DNA of 64,000 bases from Rhizobium sp. SL42 (GTDB lineage: Bacteria > Pseudomonadota > Alphaproteobacteria > Rhizobiales > Rhizobiaceae): NCBI RefSeq assembly GCF_021729845.1, contig NZ_CP063397.1, positions 3,982,001 through 4,046,000 on the forward strand, in the 5' to 3' direction. Positions 36,246 to 46,500 of this stretch are shown piece by piece; the first letter of the stretch is position 1; every line of letters starts with the position of its first letter. The notes under the pieces were generated by a model. That model did not search any database, was not told the DNA's origin, and saw only the letters and a list, made by a program, of their open reading frames with translations. The position numbers and the translations under genes are program-made.

Positions 36246-36560
36246 ATGCCGAGCCACCCATTGACACTGCCAAGCACACTCTCGATCCGCCACGCGGCGC
36301 CCATCCGCGAACAGCTTCTGGCCGCCCTTGAAAAGCATGACGCGGTCGAAGTCGAATTTCCCGACGGCTGCGAGGCCGATCTCAGCCTCATCCAGTTGAT
36401 CGAGGCAGCGCGGCGTCATGCAGACACCCATGGCAAGCGCCTGTCACTCAAGACTGCAGCGAATGGTCGTGTGTTCGACGTTCTCGAGCGTGGCGGCTTT
36501 CTCTCGGAAATGGACCCCGCCTTTTCTCAATTTTGGTTACATCGGAAGGAAATACAATGA
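36246..36560 (+). CDS. STAS-domain protein (CheS-like position)
   Basis: 104 residues forming a single STAS domain, with the phosphorylatable-serine region ADLSLIQLIEAARRHA. A small protein immediately before cheY-cheA recalls cheS of Sinorhizobium meliloti, reported to work with CheA on CheY1; the equivalence here is positional inference. Its stop overlaps the cheY start as ATGA. Confidence 0.75.
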   Translation: MPSHPLTLPSTLSIRHAAPIREQLLAALEKHDAVEVEFPDGCEADLSLIQLIEAARRHADTHGKRLSLKTAANGRVFDVLERGGFLSEMDPAFSQFWLHRKEIQ

Positions 36561-36925
36561 GTGCGAACATCCTGACCGTCGACGATTCGGCCAGCATCCG
36601 GATGACGACAAAAATCGCGCTGACCAATGCCGGCTACAAGGTTACGGAAGCCGTGGACGGCCTTGACGGCCTGAACAAGGCCAAGAGCGCCAGCTTCGAC
36701 CTTATCGTCACCGATCTGAACATGCCCAACATGAATGGTCTGGCGATGATCGAAGCGTTGCGTCAGTCCCCGGCCCACACCGGCATCCCGATCATCTTCC
36801 TCACCACCGAATCCGATGCGGACATGAAAAGCCGCGCCAAGGCAGCCGGTGCCACCGGTTGGATCACCAAGCCTTTCGACCCTGAACAGCTCGTCAAGAT
36901 CGCCAGGAAAGTACTGGGCAAATGA
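36557..36925 (+). CDS. cheY: Chemotaxis response regulator CheY
   Basis: 122 residues, a single receiver domain: acidic pocket VDDSAS, phospho-acceptor Asp53 in TDLNMPNMNG, conserved Thr in LTTES and Lys in TKPFD. ATG 36557 has GGAAGGAA upstream. It overlaps cheA by the ATGA pattern and should be the phosphorylation partner of that kinase. Confidence 0.92.
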   Translation: MSANILTVDDSASIRMTTKIALTNAGYKVTEAVDGLDGLNKAKSASFDLIVTDLNMPNMNGLAMIEALRQSPAHTGIPIIFLTTESDADMKSRAKAAGATGWITKPFDPEQLVKIARKVLGK

Positions 36926-38937
36926 ACACAATGGACCCCATCCAGGTCTTCAGGACGGAAGCGGCGGAGCTCTTCGAACAGATCGAAAGCGGTCTGCTTG
37001 ATCTCCTCCATGATCTGTCCAATCAGGACCAGATCGATGCTGTCTTCCGCGGACTGCACACGTTGAAAGGCTCCGGAGCCATGTTTGGCTTCGAGGCGCT
37101 CGCCGCCTTTACGCATCACTGCGAATCCGCCTTTGACCGCGTCCGAAAAGGTGAGGTCCAGGCAACAAGCGAACTGATTGCCGCCGTTCTCGAAGCTCAG
37201 GACCACATGAAGGCCCTGGTCGAAAAGCCGAATGGCGATCATGACGACATGAGCCAGAAGCTTCTTGCCAAGCTGCATGCGGCAGTCGGCGGAAAGAACG
37301 GCCATGCCGCAACGTCGCAGCCGGTAGCAGCTGCAGCGGCCCCGGCCCCGCTCGCGCCGGCCAGAGCCGCGTCTACCAATTGGATCATCAAGTTCCGCCT
37401 GCCCGACAATGCTATGGCCAACGGCACCAACCCGCTTGGCCTGCTGGACGAACTGCGCGAACTCGGAGAGTGCACGATCACCGTCGATGCCAGCACGATC
37501 CCCGGCCTTGCCGAGATCGATCCGACAACCCTTTATCTCGGATGGACCATCACGCTGGAAACCGAACAGCCACATTCGGCGATCGAGGATGTGTTCATCT
37601 TCGTCATGGACGACATGCAGCTGGAAATCACAGAGATCAAGGCGGCAGCGTCAACCGAACCGGCACCGAAGCAGGCTGAACCGCCACCGGTGGCGGAGCC
37701 CTCGGCGGAAAAGAAACAGGCTGCGACAAACACTGGCCCGGCAGACGCCAAATCCAACAAGTCGGCTGAAAACGTCCGCGTTCCGGCTGAACGGCTGGAC
37801 GAACTCATGGACCGCGTTGGCGAACTGGTCATTGCCCAGTCGCGCCTGTCGCAGTTGGCCAATATCAGCGCCAACATTCAGCTGCGCTCGGTATCGGAAG
37901 ATGTCGAGCGTCTGTCCGGCGAATTGCGCGACACGATGATGGTCTTGCGCATGGTCCCGGTCGGCAGCCTGTTTGGCCGCTTCCGCCGGCTGGTTCACGA
38001 CCTTGCCCGCGAAACCGGCAAGACAATCGAGCTGGAGACGGAAGGCGAAACGACCGAGGTCGACAAGACCGTCATCGAACGACTGGCCGACCCGCTGGTT
38101 CATCTGGTTCGCAATTCCTGCGACCACGGCCTTGAACCGCCGGACGAACGCCGCGCCGCCGGCAAGTCGCCGCAAGGCCGCATCCAGCTCTCGGCTCGCC
38201 AGCAGGCCGGCGAGGTCATCATCACCATCAAGGACGACGGTCGCGGGATCAATCGTGACCGCGTGCGCGCCAAGGCGGAAGCCTCGGGCCTGATCCAGCC
38301 GAACGCGGTCCTTTCGGACCAGGAACTGCTCCAGCTGATCTTCCAGCCGGGGTTTTCGACAGCGCAGGAAGTCACCAACCTTTCCGGTCGTGGCGTCGGC
38401 ATGGACGTCGTCAAGCGTACGATCGATACGCTGCGCGGCACCATCAATGTTGTCAGCCACCCTGGTGAAGGATCGGAAGTCTCACTGTCGATCCCGCTGA
38501 CGCTTGCCATCATCGATGGTCTGCTGGTTCGCGTCGGCAATGGCCGTTATGTCATTCCGCTCTCCGCCGTCGAGGAATGCCTCGAACTTTCCGTCGAAGA
38601 CGACATGCGCTCACGTGGCCGCAGCTTCATATCGCTGCGTGACAGCCTGGTTCCATACCTTCGCCTGCGCGAATTGTTCCGCACCGGCAGCAAACCCGAC
38701 CCCTTCCAGAAGGTCGTGGTCATCTCGACGGGTTCCGAACGCGTCGGTCTCGTCGTCGACCAGATCATAGGCGACCACCAGACCGTCATCAAGGCCATGT
38801 CCAAACTGCATCACGACGTTGCGACCTTCTCAGGCGCCACGATCCTGGGTGACGGCGACGTGGCTCTCATCCTCGACGTGGGACACCTCGTCTTGGAAGG
38901 CCAGAAACAGGAGGCGCATTTGCGCGCAGCAGGATGA
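36922..38937 (+). CDS. cheA: Chemotaxis histidine kinase CheA
   Basis: 671 residues. An N-terminal HPt domain has phosphorylatable His46 (LHTLKGSGAMFGF). A variable and Ala/Pro-rich linker follows, then dimerisation, an ATPase domain (NSCDHGLE, DDGRGI, GRGVGMDVV) and a C-terminal CheW-like domain. It receives signals from the two receptors encoded downstream and phosphorylates CheY, CheB and perhaps the HD-GYP regulator. Its stop overlaps cheW as ATGA. Confidence 0.95.
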   Translation: MNTMDPIQVFRTEAAELFEQIESGLLDLLHDLSNQDQIDAVFRGLHTLKGSGAMFGFEALAAFTHHCESAFDRVRKGEVQATSELIAAVLEAQDHMKALVEKPNGDHDDMSQKLLAKLHAAVGGKNGHAATSQPVAAAAAPAPLAPARAASTNWIIKFRLPDNAMANGTNPLGLLDELRELGECTITVDASTIPGLAEIDPTTLYLGWTITLETEQPHSAIEDVFIFVMDDMQLEITEIKAAASTEPAPKQAEPPPVAEPSAEKKQAATNTGPADAKSNKSAENVRVPAERLDELMDRVGELVIAQSRLSQLANISANIQLRSVSEDVERLSGELRDTMMVLRMVPVGSLFGRFRRLVHDLARETGKTIELETEGETTEVDKTVIERLADPLVHLVRNSCDHGLEPPDERRAAGKSPQGRIQLSARQQAGEVIITIKDDGRGINRDRVRAKAEASGLIQPNAVLSDQELLQLIFQPGFSTAQEVTNLSGRGVGMDVVKRTIDTLRGTINVVSHPGEGSEVSLSIPLTLAIIDGLLVRVGNGRYVIPLSAVEECLELSVEDDMRSRGRSFISLRDSLVPYLRLRELFRTGSKPDPFQKVVVISTGSERVGLVVDQIIGDHQTVIKAMSKLHHDVATFSGATILGDGDVALILDVGHLVLEGQKQEAHLRAAG

Positions 38938-39449
38938 GCGAAGCAGCACGTAAGATACCCGATCATCTCTGGGGCGTCAGCGAGGAACTCGAAGTTCTGA
39001 CCTTCGACATCGCCGGTGAAATGTTCGCGCTTGAGGCGGTCATGGTGCAGGAAATCCTCGACCTCCTGCCCGAAACGACGGTTCCCGGTGCAAAGCCCTT
39101 CGTCGGCAGCGTCATCAACTTCCGTGGCAAGGTCATTCCGCTTGCCGACATCCGCCTTGCCTTCGGCATGGAGGCGACAAAGCCGACGATCGACAGCCGC
39201 ATCATCGTGATCGAGCTGGATGTCGATGGCGAACCGACGCTGACCGGCATCCGCACCGACAAAGTGCATGAAGTCACGTCCCTGATGAAGACTGCCAGCG
39301 AACCGCCACCCAGCATCGGCATGCGCTGGCGTTCCGACTTCATCGACTGCCTCGTCCGCCGTGGCGGCGAATTCATCATTCTTCCCAACCTTCAAACGAT
39401 CTTCTCCGTCGGCCATGAGCGCCATGCGGCGGACCCGTCGAAGAACTAG
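38934..39449 (+). CDS. cheW: Chemotaxis coupling protein CheW (first copy)
   Basis: 171 residues, a single CheW domain (LTFDIAGEMFALEAVMVQEI, then FRGKVIPLADIRLAFGM). It links receptors to CheA. It is immediately followed by the first receptor gene. Confidence 0.9.
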   Translation: MSEAARKIPDHLWGVSEELEVLTFDIAGEMFALEAVMVQEILDLLPETTVPGAKPFVGSVINFRGKVIPLADIRLAFGMEATKPTIDSRIIVIELDVDGEPTLTGIRTDKVHEVTSLMKTASEPPPSIGMRWRSDFIDCLVRRGGEFIILPNLQTIFSVGHERHAADPSKN

Positions 39450-39470
39450 TCGCAGCAAAGGAAAAACCAC

Positions 39471-41171
39471 ATGCGCGCCTCGATTAAACTCAAGCTGACA
39501 GTCGCCTTCGGCTTTGTCATCATCATGCTCATGGCCACCGCGACCATTGCCATCATGAGCCTCAGCGATCTGAACACCACGCTCGAAAATGTCGTGAAAG
39601 GCCCGGCCACCCGGTTGCGGCTTGCCCAGGAACTCAACATCACCCAGCTGCAGCAGCTGCGCCAGCAGAAGAACATGCTGCTCGCGACCGAAATTGCCAG
39701 CATGCGGGACTATTCTGCCAAGATTAACCAGCAGCGTCAGGATTTCGACAAGGCCTTCGACAGCGTCATGCTGCTGGCCACGGAGCAGGGAAAGGTCCTC
39801 TGGGGCAAGCTGGATGGCATGGCCACCGAATATCGCGAACAGGATGACCGCATCCAGGCCCTGATGATGGCTGGCGACCGCGATGGCGCCCTGCGCATTT
39901 CGACAAACGAAAATCGTGCGACAGTCGGCGAAATCGACGAGTTGCTTGATGAAGTCGTCAAGCTGGAAACCAGCCGACTGGCAGAAGCCAACGAGACGGC
40001 CGGTGCTGACTATGTCCAGACGCGCAATGTCATGCTCGCGGTTGCCGGCGCCGCCCTGCTGATCGCCCTGGCGGCCGCAGTCTGGATCGCACTGTCCATC
40101 AATCGCGGTCTGCGCAACGCAGTCAGCTCGGTCCAGAGTGTTGCTGACGGCGATCTGACCAAGCTGGCCGTGGTCAAGTCCAACGACGAAATCGGCGACC
40201 TGCTGACTTACGTCAACGCCATGATCGAACGTCTGCGCGGCGTGGTCGGCGATGCCCTTTCGGCATCATCGAACGTCTCGTCCGGTAGCCAGGAACTGTC
40301 GGCAAGCTCGGAACAGCTGTCGCAGGGTGCAACCGAACAGGCTGCGGCTGCCGAAGAGGCCTCTGCCTCGATGGAAGAAATGGCCGCCAACATCAAGCAG
40401 AACGCCGACAACGCTGCCCAGACCGAAAAGATCGCCCGCCAGTCGGCCAAGGACGCAGAAGCGTCCGGCGACGCCGTGACCCGCGCCGTCGGTGCCATGC
40501 GCACGATTGCCGAGAAGATCTCGATCGTCCAGGAAATCGCCCGTCAGACAGACCTTCTCGCACTGAACGCAGCCGTGGAAGCAGCGCGCGCCGGTGAACA
40601 CGGCAAGGGCTTTGCGGTTGTTGCATCGGAAGTCCGCAAGCTGGCGGAACGTTCGCAGTCGGCAGCGGCCGAAATCGGCGCTATGTCGAGCGACACCGTA
40701 AAGGCAGCCCAGGAAGCCGGCGAAATGCTCGGCCGCCTGGTTCCGGATATCCGCAAGACCGCCGAGCTGGTCTCGGAAATCTCGGCAGCCTGCCGCGAAC
40801 AGGACATCGGCGCCTCGCAGATCAATGAAGCAATCCAGCAGCTTGACCAGGTCACCCAGCAGAACGCTTCGGCCTCCGAACAGATGGCCGCGACCTCCGA
40901 AGAGCTGGCAGCCCAGTCCGAGGAACTGCAGACCTCGATCGCCTTCTTCCGGGTTGACCGGTCTGGCGAACGGGCTCCTGTCGCCATCCGTAAACCGGCA
41001 GCCCGCCCGGCGGCTCCAGTTGCCCGTCCGGCAGCGGCCGCAGCGGTTCGCAAGCCCGCCCACGGTGACAACAGCATCACCGGCCAGCAGGCCCGCGCCA
41101 ACGGCTTTGCCCTCGACCTGTCGATGGGCGGCCCGGACGCAGACGACGCGCATTTCAAGCAGAGCGCCTGA
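39471..41171 (+). CDS. Methyl-accepting chemotaxis protein (first copy)
   Basis: 566 residues. Transmembrane segments at about 9-30 and 187-210 bracket a four-helix-bundle-type sensor region. One HAMP domain (about 211-263) and a long signalling domain with the hairpin tip [20 protein letters not shown] follow. The tail is Ala/Pro-rich and ends in [17 protein letters not shown] rather than a receptor-tethering NWETF pentapeptide. The signalling domain is almost identical in DNA to the next receptor. Confidence 0.93.
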   Translation: MRASIKLKLTVAFGFVIIMLMATATIAIMSLSDLNTTLENVVKGPATRLRLAQELNITQLQQLRQQKNMLLATEIASMRDYSAKINQQRQDFDKAFDSVMLLATEQGKVLWGKLDGMATEYREQDDRIQALMMAGDRDGALRISTNENRATVGEIDELLDEVVKLETSRLAEANETAGADYVQTRNVMLAVAGAALLIALAAAVWIALSINRGLRNAVSSVQSVADGDLTKLAVVKSNDEIGDLLTYVNAMIERLRGVVGDALSASSNVSSGSQELSASSEQLSQGATEQAAAAEEASASMEEMAANIKQNADNAAQTEKIARQSAKDAEASGDAVTRAVGAMRTIAEKISIVQEIARQTDLLALNAAVEAARAGEHGKGFAVVASEVRKLAERSQSAAAEIGAMSSDTVKAAQEAGEMLGRLVPDIRKTAELVSEISAACREQDIGASQINEAIQQLDQVTQQNASASEQMAATSEELAAQSEELQTSIAFFRVDRSGERAPVAIRKPAARPAAPVARPAAAAAVRKPAHGDNSITGQQARANGFALDLSMGGPDADDAHFKQSA

Positions 41172-41342
41172 AGCATCCCCGCGAAGCCATAATGGCTCCG
41201 CCAACGGCCGGCATTTCGGTGCCGGCTATAGACAACTCTGACGGCCACAGCCGGCGACGTGAATCATTCGCAGATGTCGCGCAGACCGATATCGTATTCA
41301 ATCAAGGGGCATCAGCCCCGAAACGCGCCAGGACTCTTTCCC

Positions 41343-43160
41343 ATGCGAATGACCATCAAGCTTAAACTCAGTCTCGTCTTCGCGACGATCATCCTCCTCG
41401 CCGGCGTCATGTCCGGGCTTGCCATCTACAATCTGTCCTCGCTGAATTCCGCAATCAGCCAGATGGTTAGCGAGCCAATTGCCGACATGAACAACGTCTC
41501 GAAGGTCAGTGATCTGTTCAATGGCATGGTTCGTGCCGAAAAGAATTCCATTCTCAACACCAATGCCACCGAAATCGCGGACTTCGTGAAATCGCTCAAG
41601 TCCCGCCAGCAACAGCTGATCCCAGCAATCGACAAGCTCGACCTGTCCGCTGATCAGCAGGTCCGCAAGAAGGCAGCAGAGCTACGCGCGATTGTTGAGG
41701 AATATATGCCACTGCAGGAAAAGATGGCTGACCTGGCGACCACGAACACCACCGAATCCAACCTGCAGGCTGCCGCAATCTCGATGGGCACTGGCCGCGA
41801 CTTGATGAACAAGGCCATCACAGTCATCGACGAGATGATCGTTTCGGCGACAGCCAGTGTCGCCCAGACCGACGCCGAGACCAATGACCAGTATGCGCAG
41901 TCGCGTTTGATTCTCATTTCCGCAACCACCCTGTTGATCGTGATCTCGGTCGCAGCAGCCATCTGGATCTCGCTCTACATCTCCAAGGCGCTGCGCAAGG
42001 CAGGCACCTTGGCCGATGCCGTCGCAATCGGTGATCTCGATCAGGAGATCGACCACAAGGCCAACGACGAAATCAAGGATCTGGTCGATTCCATGCAGCG
42101 CATGACCGGCAACCTCCGCGAGACCGCGCGCATCGCCGACCTGATCGCCAATGGCGACCTGGTCGTCACGCCTAAGCCACTGTCCGACAAGGATACGCTC
42201 GGCCTCTCGCTGGAAAGCATGGTTGAACGCCTGCGTGGCGTGGTCGCCGATGCGCTTTCGGCAGCGGCCAATGTCTCTTCCGGTAGCCAGGAACTGTCGG
42301 CAAGCTCGGAACAGCTGTCGCAGGGTGCGACCGAACAGGCGGCATCCGCCGAAGAGGCCTCCGCCTCGATGGAAGAAATGGCCGCCAACATCAAGCAGAA
42401 CGCAGACAATGCCGCCCAGACCGAAAAGATCGCACGCCAGTCGGCCAAGGATGCCGAGGCATCCGGCGACGCCGTCAACCGCGCCGTGGGTGCGATGCGC
42501 ACGATTGCCGAGAAGATCTCGATCGTCCAGGAAATCGCCCGTCAGACAGACCTTCTCGCACTGAACGCTGCCGTGGAAGCAGCGCGCGCCGGTGAACACG
42601 GCAAGGGCTTTGCGGTTGTTGCATCGGAAGTCCGCAAGCTGGCGGAACGTTCGCAGTCGGCAGCGGCCGAAATCGGCTCGATGTCCGGTGAAACGGTCAA
42701 GGCAGCCCAGGAAGCCGGCGAAATGCTCGGCCGCCTGGTTCCGGATATCCGCAAGACCGCCGAGCTGGTCTCTGAAATCTCGGCCGCCTGCCGCGAACAA
42801 GACGTCGGGGCATCGCAGATCAATGAGGCGATCCAGCAGCTTGACAAGGTCACCCAGCAGAACGCCTCGGCCTCCGAACAGATGGCCGCGACCTCCGAAG
42901 AACTGGCTGCCCAGTCCGAGGAACTGCAGACCTCGATCGCATTCTTCCGGGTCGAACGTAACGCCCGCGAAAATGCGGCCGCAAAGATTGTCGCCAGGCC
43001 CGCAGCAACGCAGAACCGCCCCGCCGCCGCGCCGCAGCGAAAGGCGTCAGCAACCGACCACTCAATCGCCAGCCAGCAGGCGCGCGCAAAGGGATTTGCC
43101 CTCGATCTGTCGATGGGTGGACCTGACGCACACGACGCCGATTTCCGGGAAAGCGCATGA
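41343..43160 (+). CDS. Methyl-accepting chemotaxis protein (second copy)
   Basis: 605 residues from ATG 41343. Two transmembrane segments flank a helical sensor region unlike that of the first copy. Two HAMP-like units follow ([19 protein letters not shown] and [19 protein letters not shown]), then a signalling domain nearly identical to its neighbour's. The tail again ends in a [17 protein letters not shown] motif. A longer frame from 41259 was rejected as it enters the intergenic gap. Confidence 0.92.
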   Translation: MRMTIKLKLSLVFATIILLAGVMSGLAIYNLSSLNSAISQMVSEPIADMNNVSKVSDLFNGMVRAEKNSILNTNATEIADFVKSLKSRQQQLIPAIDKLDLSADQQVRKKAAELRAIVEEYMPLQEKMADLATTNTTESNLQAAAISMGTGRDLMNKAITVIDEMIVSATASVAQTDAETNDQYAQSRLILISATTLLIVISVAAAIWISLYISKALRKAGTLADAVAIGDLDQEIDHKANDEIKDLVDSMQRMTGNLRETARIADLIANGDLVVTPKPLSDKDTLGLSLESMVERLRGVVADALSAAANVSSGSQELSASSEQLSQGATEQAASAEEASASMEEMAANIKQNADNAAQTEKIARQSAKDAEASGDAVNRAVGAMRTIAEKISIVQEIARQTDLLALNAAVEAARAGEHGKGFAVVASEVRKLAERSQSAAAEIGSMSGETVKAAQEAGEMLGRLVPDIRKTAELVSEISAACREQDVGASQINEAIQQLDKVTQQNASASEQMAATSEELAAQSEELQTSIAFFRVERNARENAAAKIVARPAATQNRPAAAPQRKASATDHSIASQQARAKGFALDLSMGGPDAHDADFRESA

Positions 43161-43657
43161 TCATGAGCTCAGCCTCGTCTGAATCCCAGTTCGTCACATT
43201 CAGCCTCGGCGAGGAGATCTTCGCCGTTCCCGTCACCGTGGTCCGGGAAATCCTGGACCACGAGGATCCGTTCAAGATCCCGCATGGTCCGGACTACCTG
43301 CTCGGGCTGCGCGACGTGCGTGGCCAGGGTGTGCCGGTCATCGACCTCAGGGTCCGGCTTGGAATGTCGAGGACGATCCGCACCAATGATACCCGCATCC
43401 TCGTCCTGGACATTCCGATCGAGGGCAAGACGCTGGCAATCGGCCTGGTCGCGGACAAGGTCTACGAGGTCACGCCGTTTCGGCGTGACCAGATCGAAGC
43501 GGCCCCGGATATCGGTGTACGCTGGGGATCCGACTACATCGCCGGCGTTGTCCGGCGCGAGGCGGATTTCGTCGTGATCATCGACCTGGCGCGGCTGTTT
43601 TCACATTCCGACGTGAATGTGCTGGGCAGCAGTGAAAAACAAGTGGCCTTTGGCTAA
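43157..43657 (+). CDS. cheW: Chemotaxis coupling protein CheW (second copy)
   Basis: 166 residues, a single CheW domain ([38 protein letters not shown]). The start ATG 43157 overlaps the receptor stop as ATGA; ATG 43163 is equally possible. Two coupling proteins in one operon may allow different receptor arrangements. Confidence 0.9.
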   Translation: MIMSSASSESQFVTFSLGEEIFAVPVTVVREILDHEDPFKIPHGPDYLLGLRDVRGQGVPVIDLRVRLGMSRTIRTNDTRILVLDIPIEGKTLAIGLVADKVYEVTPFRRDQIEAAPDIGVRWGSDYIAGVVRREADFVVIIDLARLFSHSDVNVLGSSEKQVAFG

Positions 43658-43668
43658 GGAGTGACTCG

Positions 43669-44520
43669 GTGAATGCAGGCGTAGCCCAGGTACGGGGCGA
43701 GGACACGCTGGGTCCTCGCAATTATCAGTTATTGGCGAAGTTCATCTATGACTATAGCGGCATCAAGATGCCTCCGAACAAGGTCACGATGCTCGAGGGA
43801 CGGCTGCGCAGGCGGCTGCGCGCCACCGGCCTTGCCACTTTCAACGACTATTGCGACTTCCTCTTCAAGCACGGCGGCTTGCAGAACGAGAGCATATATC
43901 TGATCGATGCAGTCACCACCAACAAGACTGATTTCTTTCGCGAACCCAACCACTTCAACTATCTGGAACAAGTGGTTCTGCCGGAGCTAAAAGACCGCGG
44001 CATCCGCCGCCTGCGCGCTTGGAGCGCAGCCTGCTCCACCGGTGCCGAACCTTATACGATGGCCATGGTGATGGCGGAAGCGGCCCAGGCAAACAGTGGC
44101 AGCGACTTCAACATCCTGGCAACGGACCTGTCCACGGATGTACTGAAGACGGCCAAGGCCGGGATTTATCCGGTGGAGCAACTGGATCCGGTCCCGCCAC
44201 ACATGATGGCGAAATACGTGATGCAGCCCAAGGACAAAAAGCGGACAAACGTCAGGATAACACCTGCATTGCGGTCAAAAATAGGCTTTGGCCGGTTGAA
44301 CTTCATGGACAAGACCTACCCCGTCGGCGATCCGTTCCACATGATCTTCTGCCGCAACGTGCTGATCTACTTTGACAAGAAGACCCAGGAGCACGTCCTG
44401 TCGCAACTCTGCGCCAATCTCGTTCAGGATGGCTATCTCTTCATTGGCCACTCGGAATCCGTGACCGGCCTGGATCTTCCTGTCCGCCAAGTGGCGAACA
44501 CGATCTTCAAAAGGATCTGA
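43669..44520 (+). CDS. cheR: Chemoreceptor glutamate methyltransferase CheR
   Basis: 283 residues. The N-terminal helical domain has basic [14 protein letters not shown]; the SAM-binding domain has [16 protein letters not shown] and [10 protein letters not shown]. It methylates receptor glutamates with SAM. GTG 43669 is supported by AAGGAG 8 bases upstream. Confidence 0.94.
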   Translation: MNAGVAQVRGEDTLGPRNYQLLAKFIYDYSGIKMPPNKVTMLEGRLRRRLRATGLATFNDYCDFLFKHGGLQNESIYLIDAVTTNKTDFFREPNHFNYLEQVVLPELKDRGIRRLRAWSAACSTGAEPYTMAMVMAEAAQANSGSDFNILATDLSTDVLKTAKAGIYPVEQLDPVPPHMMAKYVMQPKDKKRTNVRITPALRSKIGFGRLNFMDKTYPVGDPFHMIFCRNVLIYFDKKTQEHVLSQLCANLVQDGYLFIGHSESVTGLDLPVRQVANTIFKRI

Positions 44521-44527
44521 AGACCTC

Positions 44528-45613
44528 ATGAGCAACAAGATCCGCGTCCTGATCATTGATGACTCCGCCTCGGTGCGCCAGACACTGACTGCAGTTCTGC
44601 AGTCGGACCCCGCCATCGAGGTGATCGGCGCGGCTTCGGATCCGTTCATAGCGGCCAAGCGCATTCAAGAGGAAATACCGGACGTTATCACCCTGGATGT
44701 CGAGATGCCGCGAATGGATGGCATCACCTTCCTGCGCAAGCTGATGTCGCAGCGGCCGATCCCGGTGGTGATGTGCTCCTCCCTGACGGAATCGGGCTCC
44801 GAAACCCTGCTGCAGGCCCTCGAAGCCGGCGCCGTGGATGTCATCCTGAAACCGAAGATCGGGGCGGCCGACTATCTCGCCGAGCAGGCGCTTCGGATCT
44901 GCGACGTGGTGAAAAGTGCAGCCCAGGCGAGGCTCGGGTCGACGAGGCGCATGCGCTCGGGAGCAGCCGGCGGCCCGACGGCCAAACTGACTGCAGACGC
45001 CGTCCTGCCGCCGCCGACCGGCAAGGCCATGGCCCGCACCACCGAAATGGTGGTCTGCGTTGGCGCATCGACCGGCGGCACCGAAGCCCTGCGCGAAATG
45101 CTGGAGCGACTGCCCGCCAACGCGCCTGGAATCGTCATCGTCCAGCACATGCCGGAACGTTTCACCGCAGCCTTCGCCAAGCGGCTGAACAGCCTCTGCG
45201 AGGTCGAGGTAAAGGAGGCAGTCGACGGTGACCCGGTCCTGCGCGGCCACGTCCTGATTGCACCCGGCGACAAGCATATCCTCCTCGAGCGGCAAGGCGC
45301 CCGCTACCACGTGTCTGTGCGCACCGGCCCGCTTGTCTCGCGCCACCGCCCGTCGGTGGATGTCCTCTTCCGTTCGGCGGCACGGGCTGCGGGCTCCAAT
45401 GCCATGGGCGTCATCATGACCGGCATGGGTGACGATGGCGCACGCGGCATGGAGGAGATGCACCAGGCCGGCGCCTTTACCCTCGCTCAGGATGAGGCGA
45501 GTTCCGTCGTCTTCGGCATGCCGAAGGAAGCGATCGCGCGTGGCGGCGTCGACAAGATTGTCTCTCTCGATCTCATCGCAAGAGAAATCCTGAGTGCCGA
45601 CAAGCACCGGTAG
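44528..45613 (+). CDS. cheB: Chemoreceptor methylesterase CheB
   Basis: 361 residues. A receiver with phospho-acceptor Asp57 ([10 protein letters not shown]) is joined by a linker to the esterase domain, with catalytic Ser in [10 protein letters not shown], His in QHMPERF and Asp in [11 protein letters not shown]. It removes receptor methyl groups when phosphorylated by CheA. It ends the che operon; no cheD or cheZ is present. Confidence 0.94.
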   Translation: MSNKIRVLIIDDSASVRQTLTAVLQSDPAIEVIGAASDPFIAAKRIQEEIPDVITLDVEMPRMDGITFLRKLMSQRPIPVVMCSSLTESGSETLLQALEAGAVDVILKPKIGAADYLAEQALRICDVVKSAAQARLGSTRRMRSGAAGGPTAKLTADAVLPPPTGKAMARTTEMVVCVGASTGGTEALREMLERLPANAPGIVIVQHMPERFTAAFAKRLNSLCEVEVKEAVDGDPVLRGHVLIAPGDKHILLERQGARYHVSVRTGPLVSRHRPSVDVLFRSAARAAGSNAMGVIMTGMGDDGARGMEEMHQAGAFTLAQDEASSVVFGMPKEAIARGGVDKIVSLDLIAREILSADKHR

Positions 45614-45765
45614 TCAGCGGATTTTCCCGATATTTCAGACACCTCTGCAAGCTTGCCTACGCAACTTTACCTCTTTGTTAACCATGTTTGGCAAGAGTGA
45701 AGACTGCACGATGGTTGTGCCCTGGAGAGCGATTCCGGCTCACGCGTCTAGACGAGGAGCAGACC

Positions 45766-46491
45766 ATGGCCGTCATCACATTCGCCAATTCCAAGGGTGG
45801 CGCCGGCAAGACAACAGCCGTCCTTCTCCTTGCAACGGAACTTGTGCGGCGCGATTTCAGGGTCTGCATTCTGGATACCGATCCGCAGCGCTGGATCTCC
45901 AGATGGTTTGAGACCGCCGAGAAGCGGCCAAACCTGACCGTCGAGACATTTGTCTCCATGGCCACGATCCAGAGAACCGTAACCGAATGCCAGCGTGACT
46001 GGGACTATGTGATCATTGACCTTCCCGGAATTCAGTCTCCCCTGCTGGCGACCGCCATAGGCCTGTCCGACCATGTGATGATCCCCGTACAGGGAAGCAG
46101 CATGGATGCGCAGGGTGGCGCGCAGGTTCTCGATCTGCTCCGTTATCTCGACCGGAAAGCCGGCATCCGCATCGCCCACTCCGTGGTCCTTTCGCGGGTG
46201 AATTCGTTTGTGACCACGCGTGCGCTGCAGGCCGTCAAGCAACTTTTGACCGAACAGCGCGTGCATGTGCTCGACACACCGATCATCGAGCGCTCCGCTT
46301 ATCGCGATATGTTCGATTTTCACGCCTATTTGCATCGCATGGATCCGGCGAAGGTCAGCAATCTCGGCAAGGCGATCCTCAACGCCGAACGCTATGCGGA
46401 TGAAGTGTTGAAGCTCGTGCCGTTGGCGCAGACAACCGAGCAGGTGCTGCTCGCCACCCGAACGCTCGGACGGCTGGAGCACGCGGCCTAG
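45766..46491 (+). CDS. ParA/MinD-family ATPase
   Basis: 241 residues from ATG 45766, which has a GAGGAG site. Deviant Walker A KGGAGKTTA, switch I LDTDPQRW and switch II DLPGIQSP are present. ParA-like ATPases position cargo by forming gradients on DNA or membrane; ParC-type members place chemosensory arrays. No parB or centromere is adjacent, so chromosome partition is unlikely. The 150-base gap after cheB suggests its own promoter. A VirC1-like role is another possibility. Confidence 0.8.
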   Translation: MAVITFANSKGGAGKTTAVLLLATELVRRDFRVCILDTDPQRWISRWFETAEKRPNLTVETFVSMATIQRTVTECQRDWDYVIIDLPGIQSPLLATAIGLSDHVMIPVQGSSMDAQGGAQVLDLLRYLDRKAGIRIAHSVVLSRVNSFVTTRALQAVKQLLTEQRVHVLDTPIIERSAYRDMFDFHAYLHRMDPAKVSNLGKAILNAERYADEVLKLVPLAQTTEQVLLATRTLGRLEHAA

Positions 46492-46500
46492 AATAGCAGG

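Noticed and set aside
40260..42960. Repeated DNA in the two receptor genes as a mobile or CRISPR-like repeat
   Set aside because: The repeats are in frame and encode the same receptor signalling domain, so paralogy or gene conversion explains them.
45766..46491. Plasmid partition locus
   Set aside because: Only a ParA-type ATPase is present; no ParB, no iterated centromere sites and no replication initiator are nearby.
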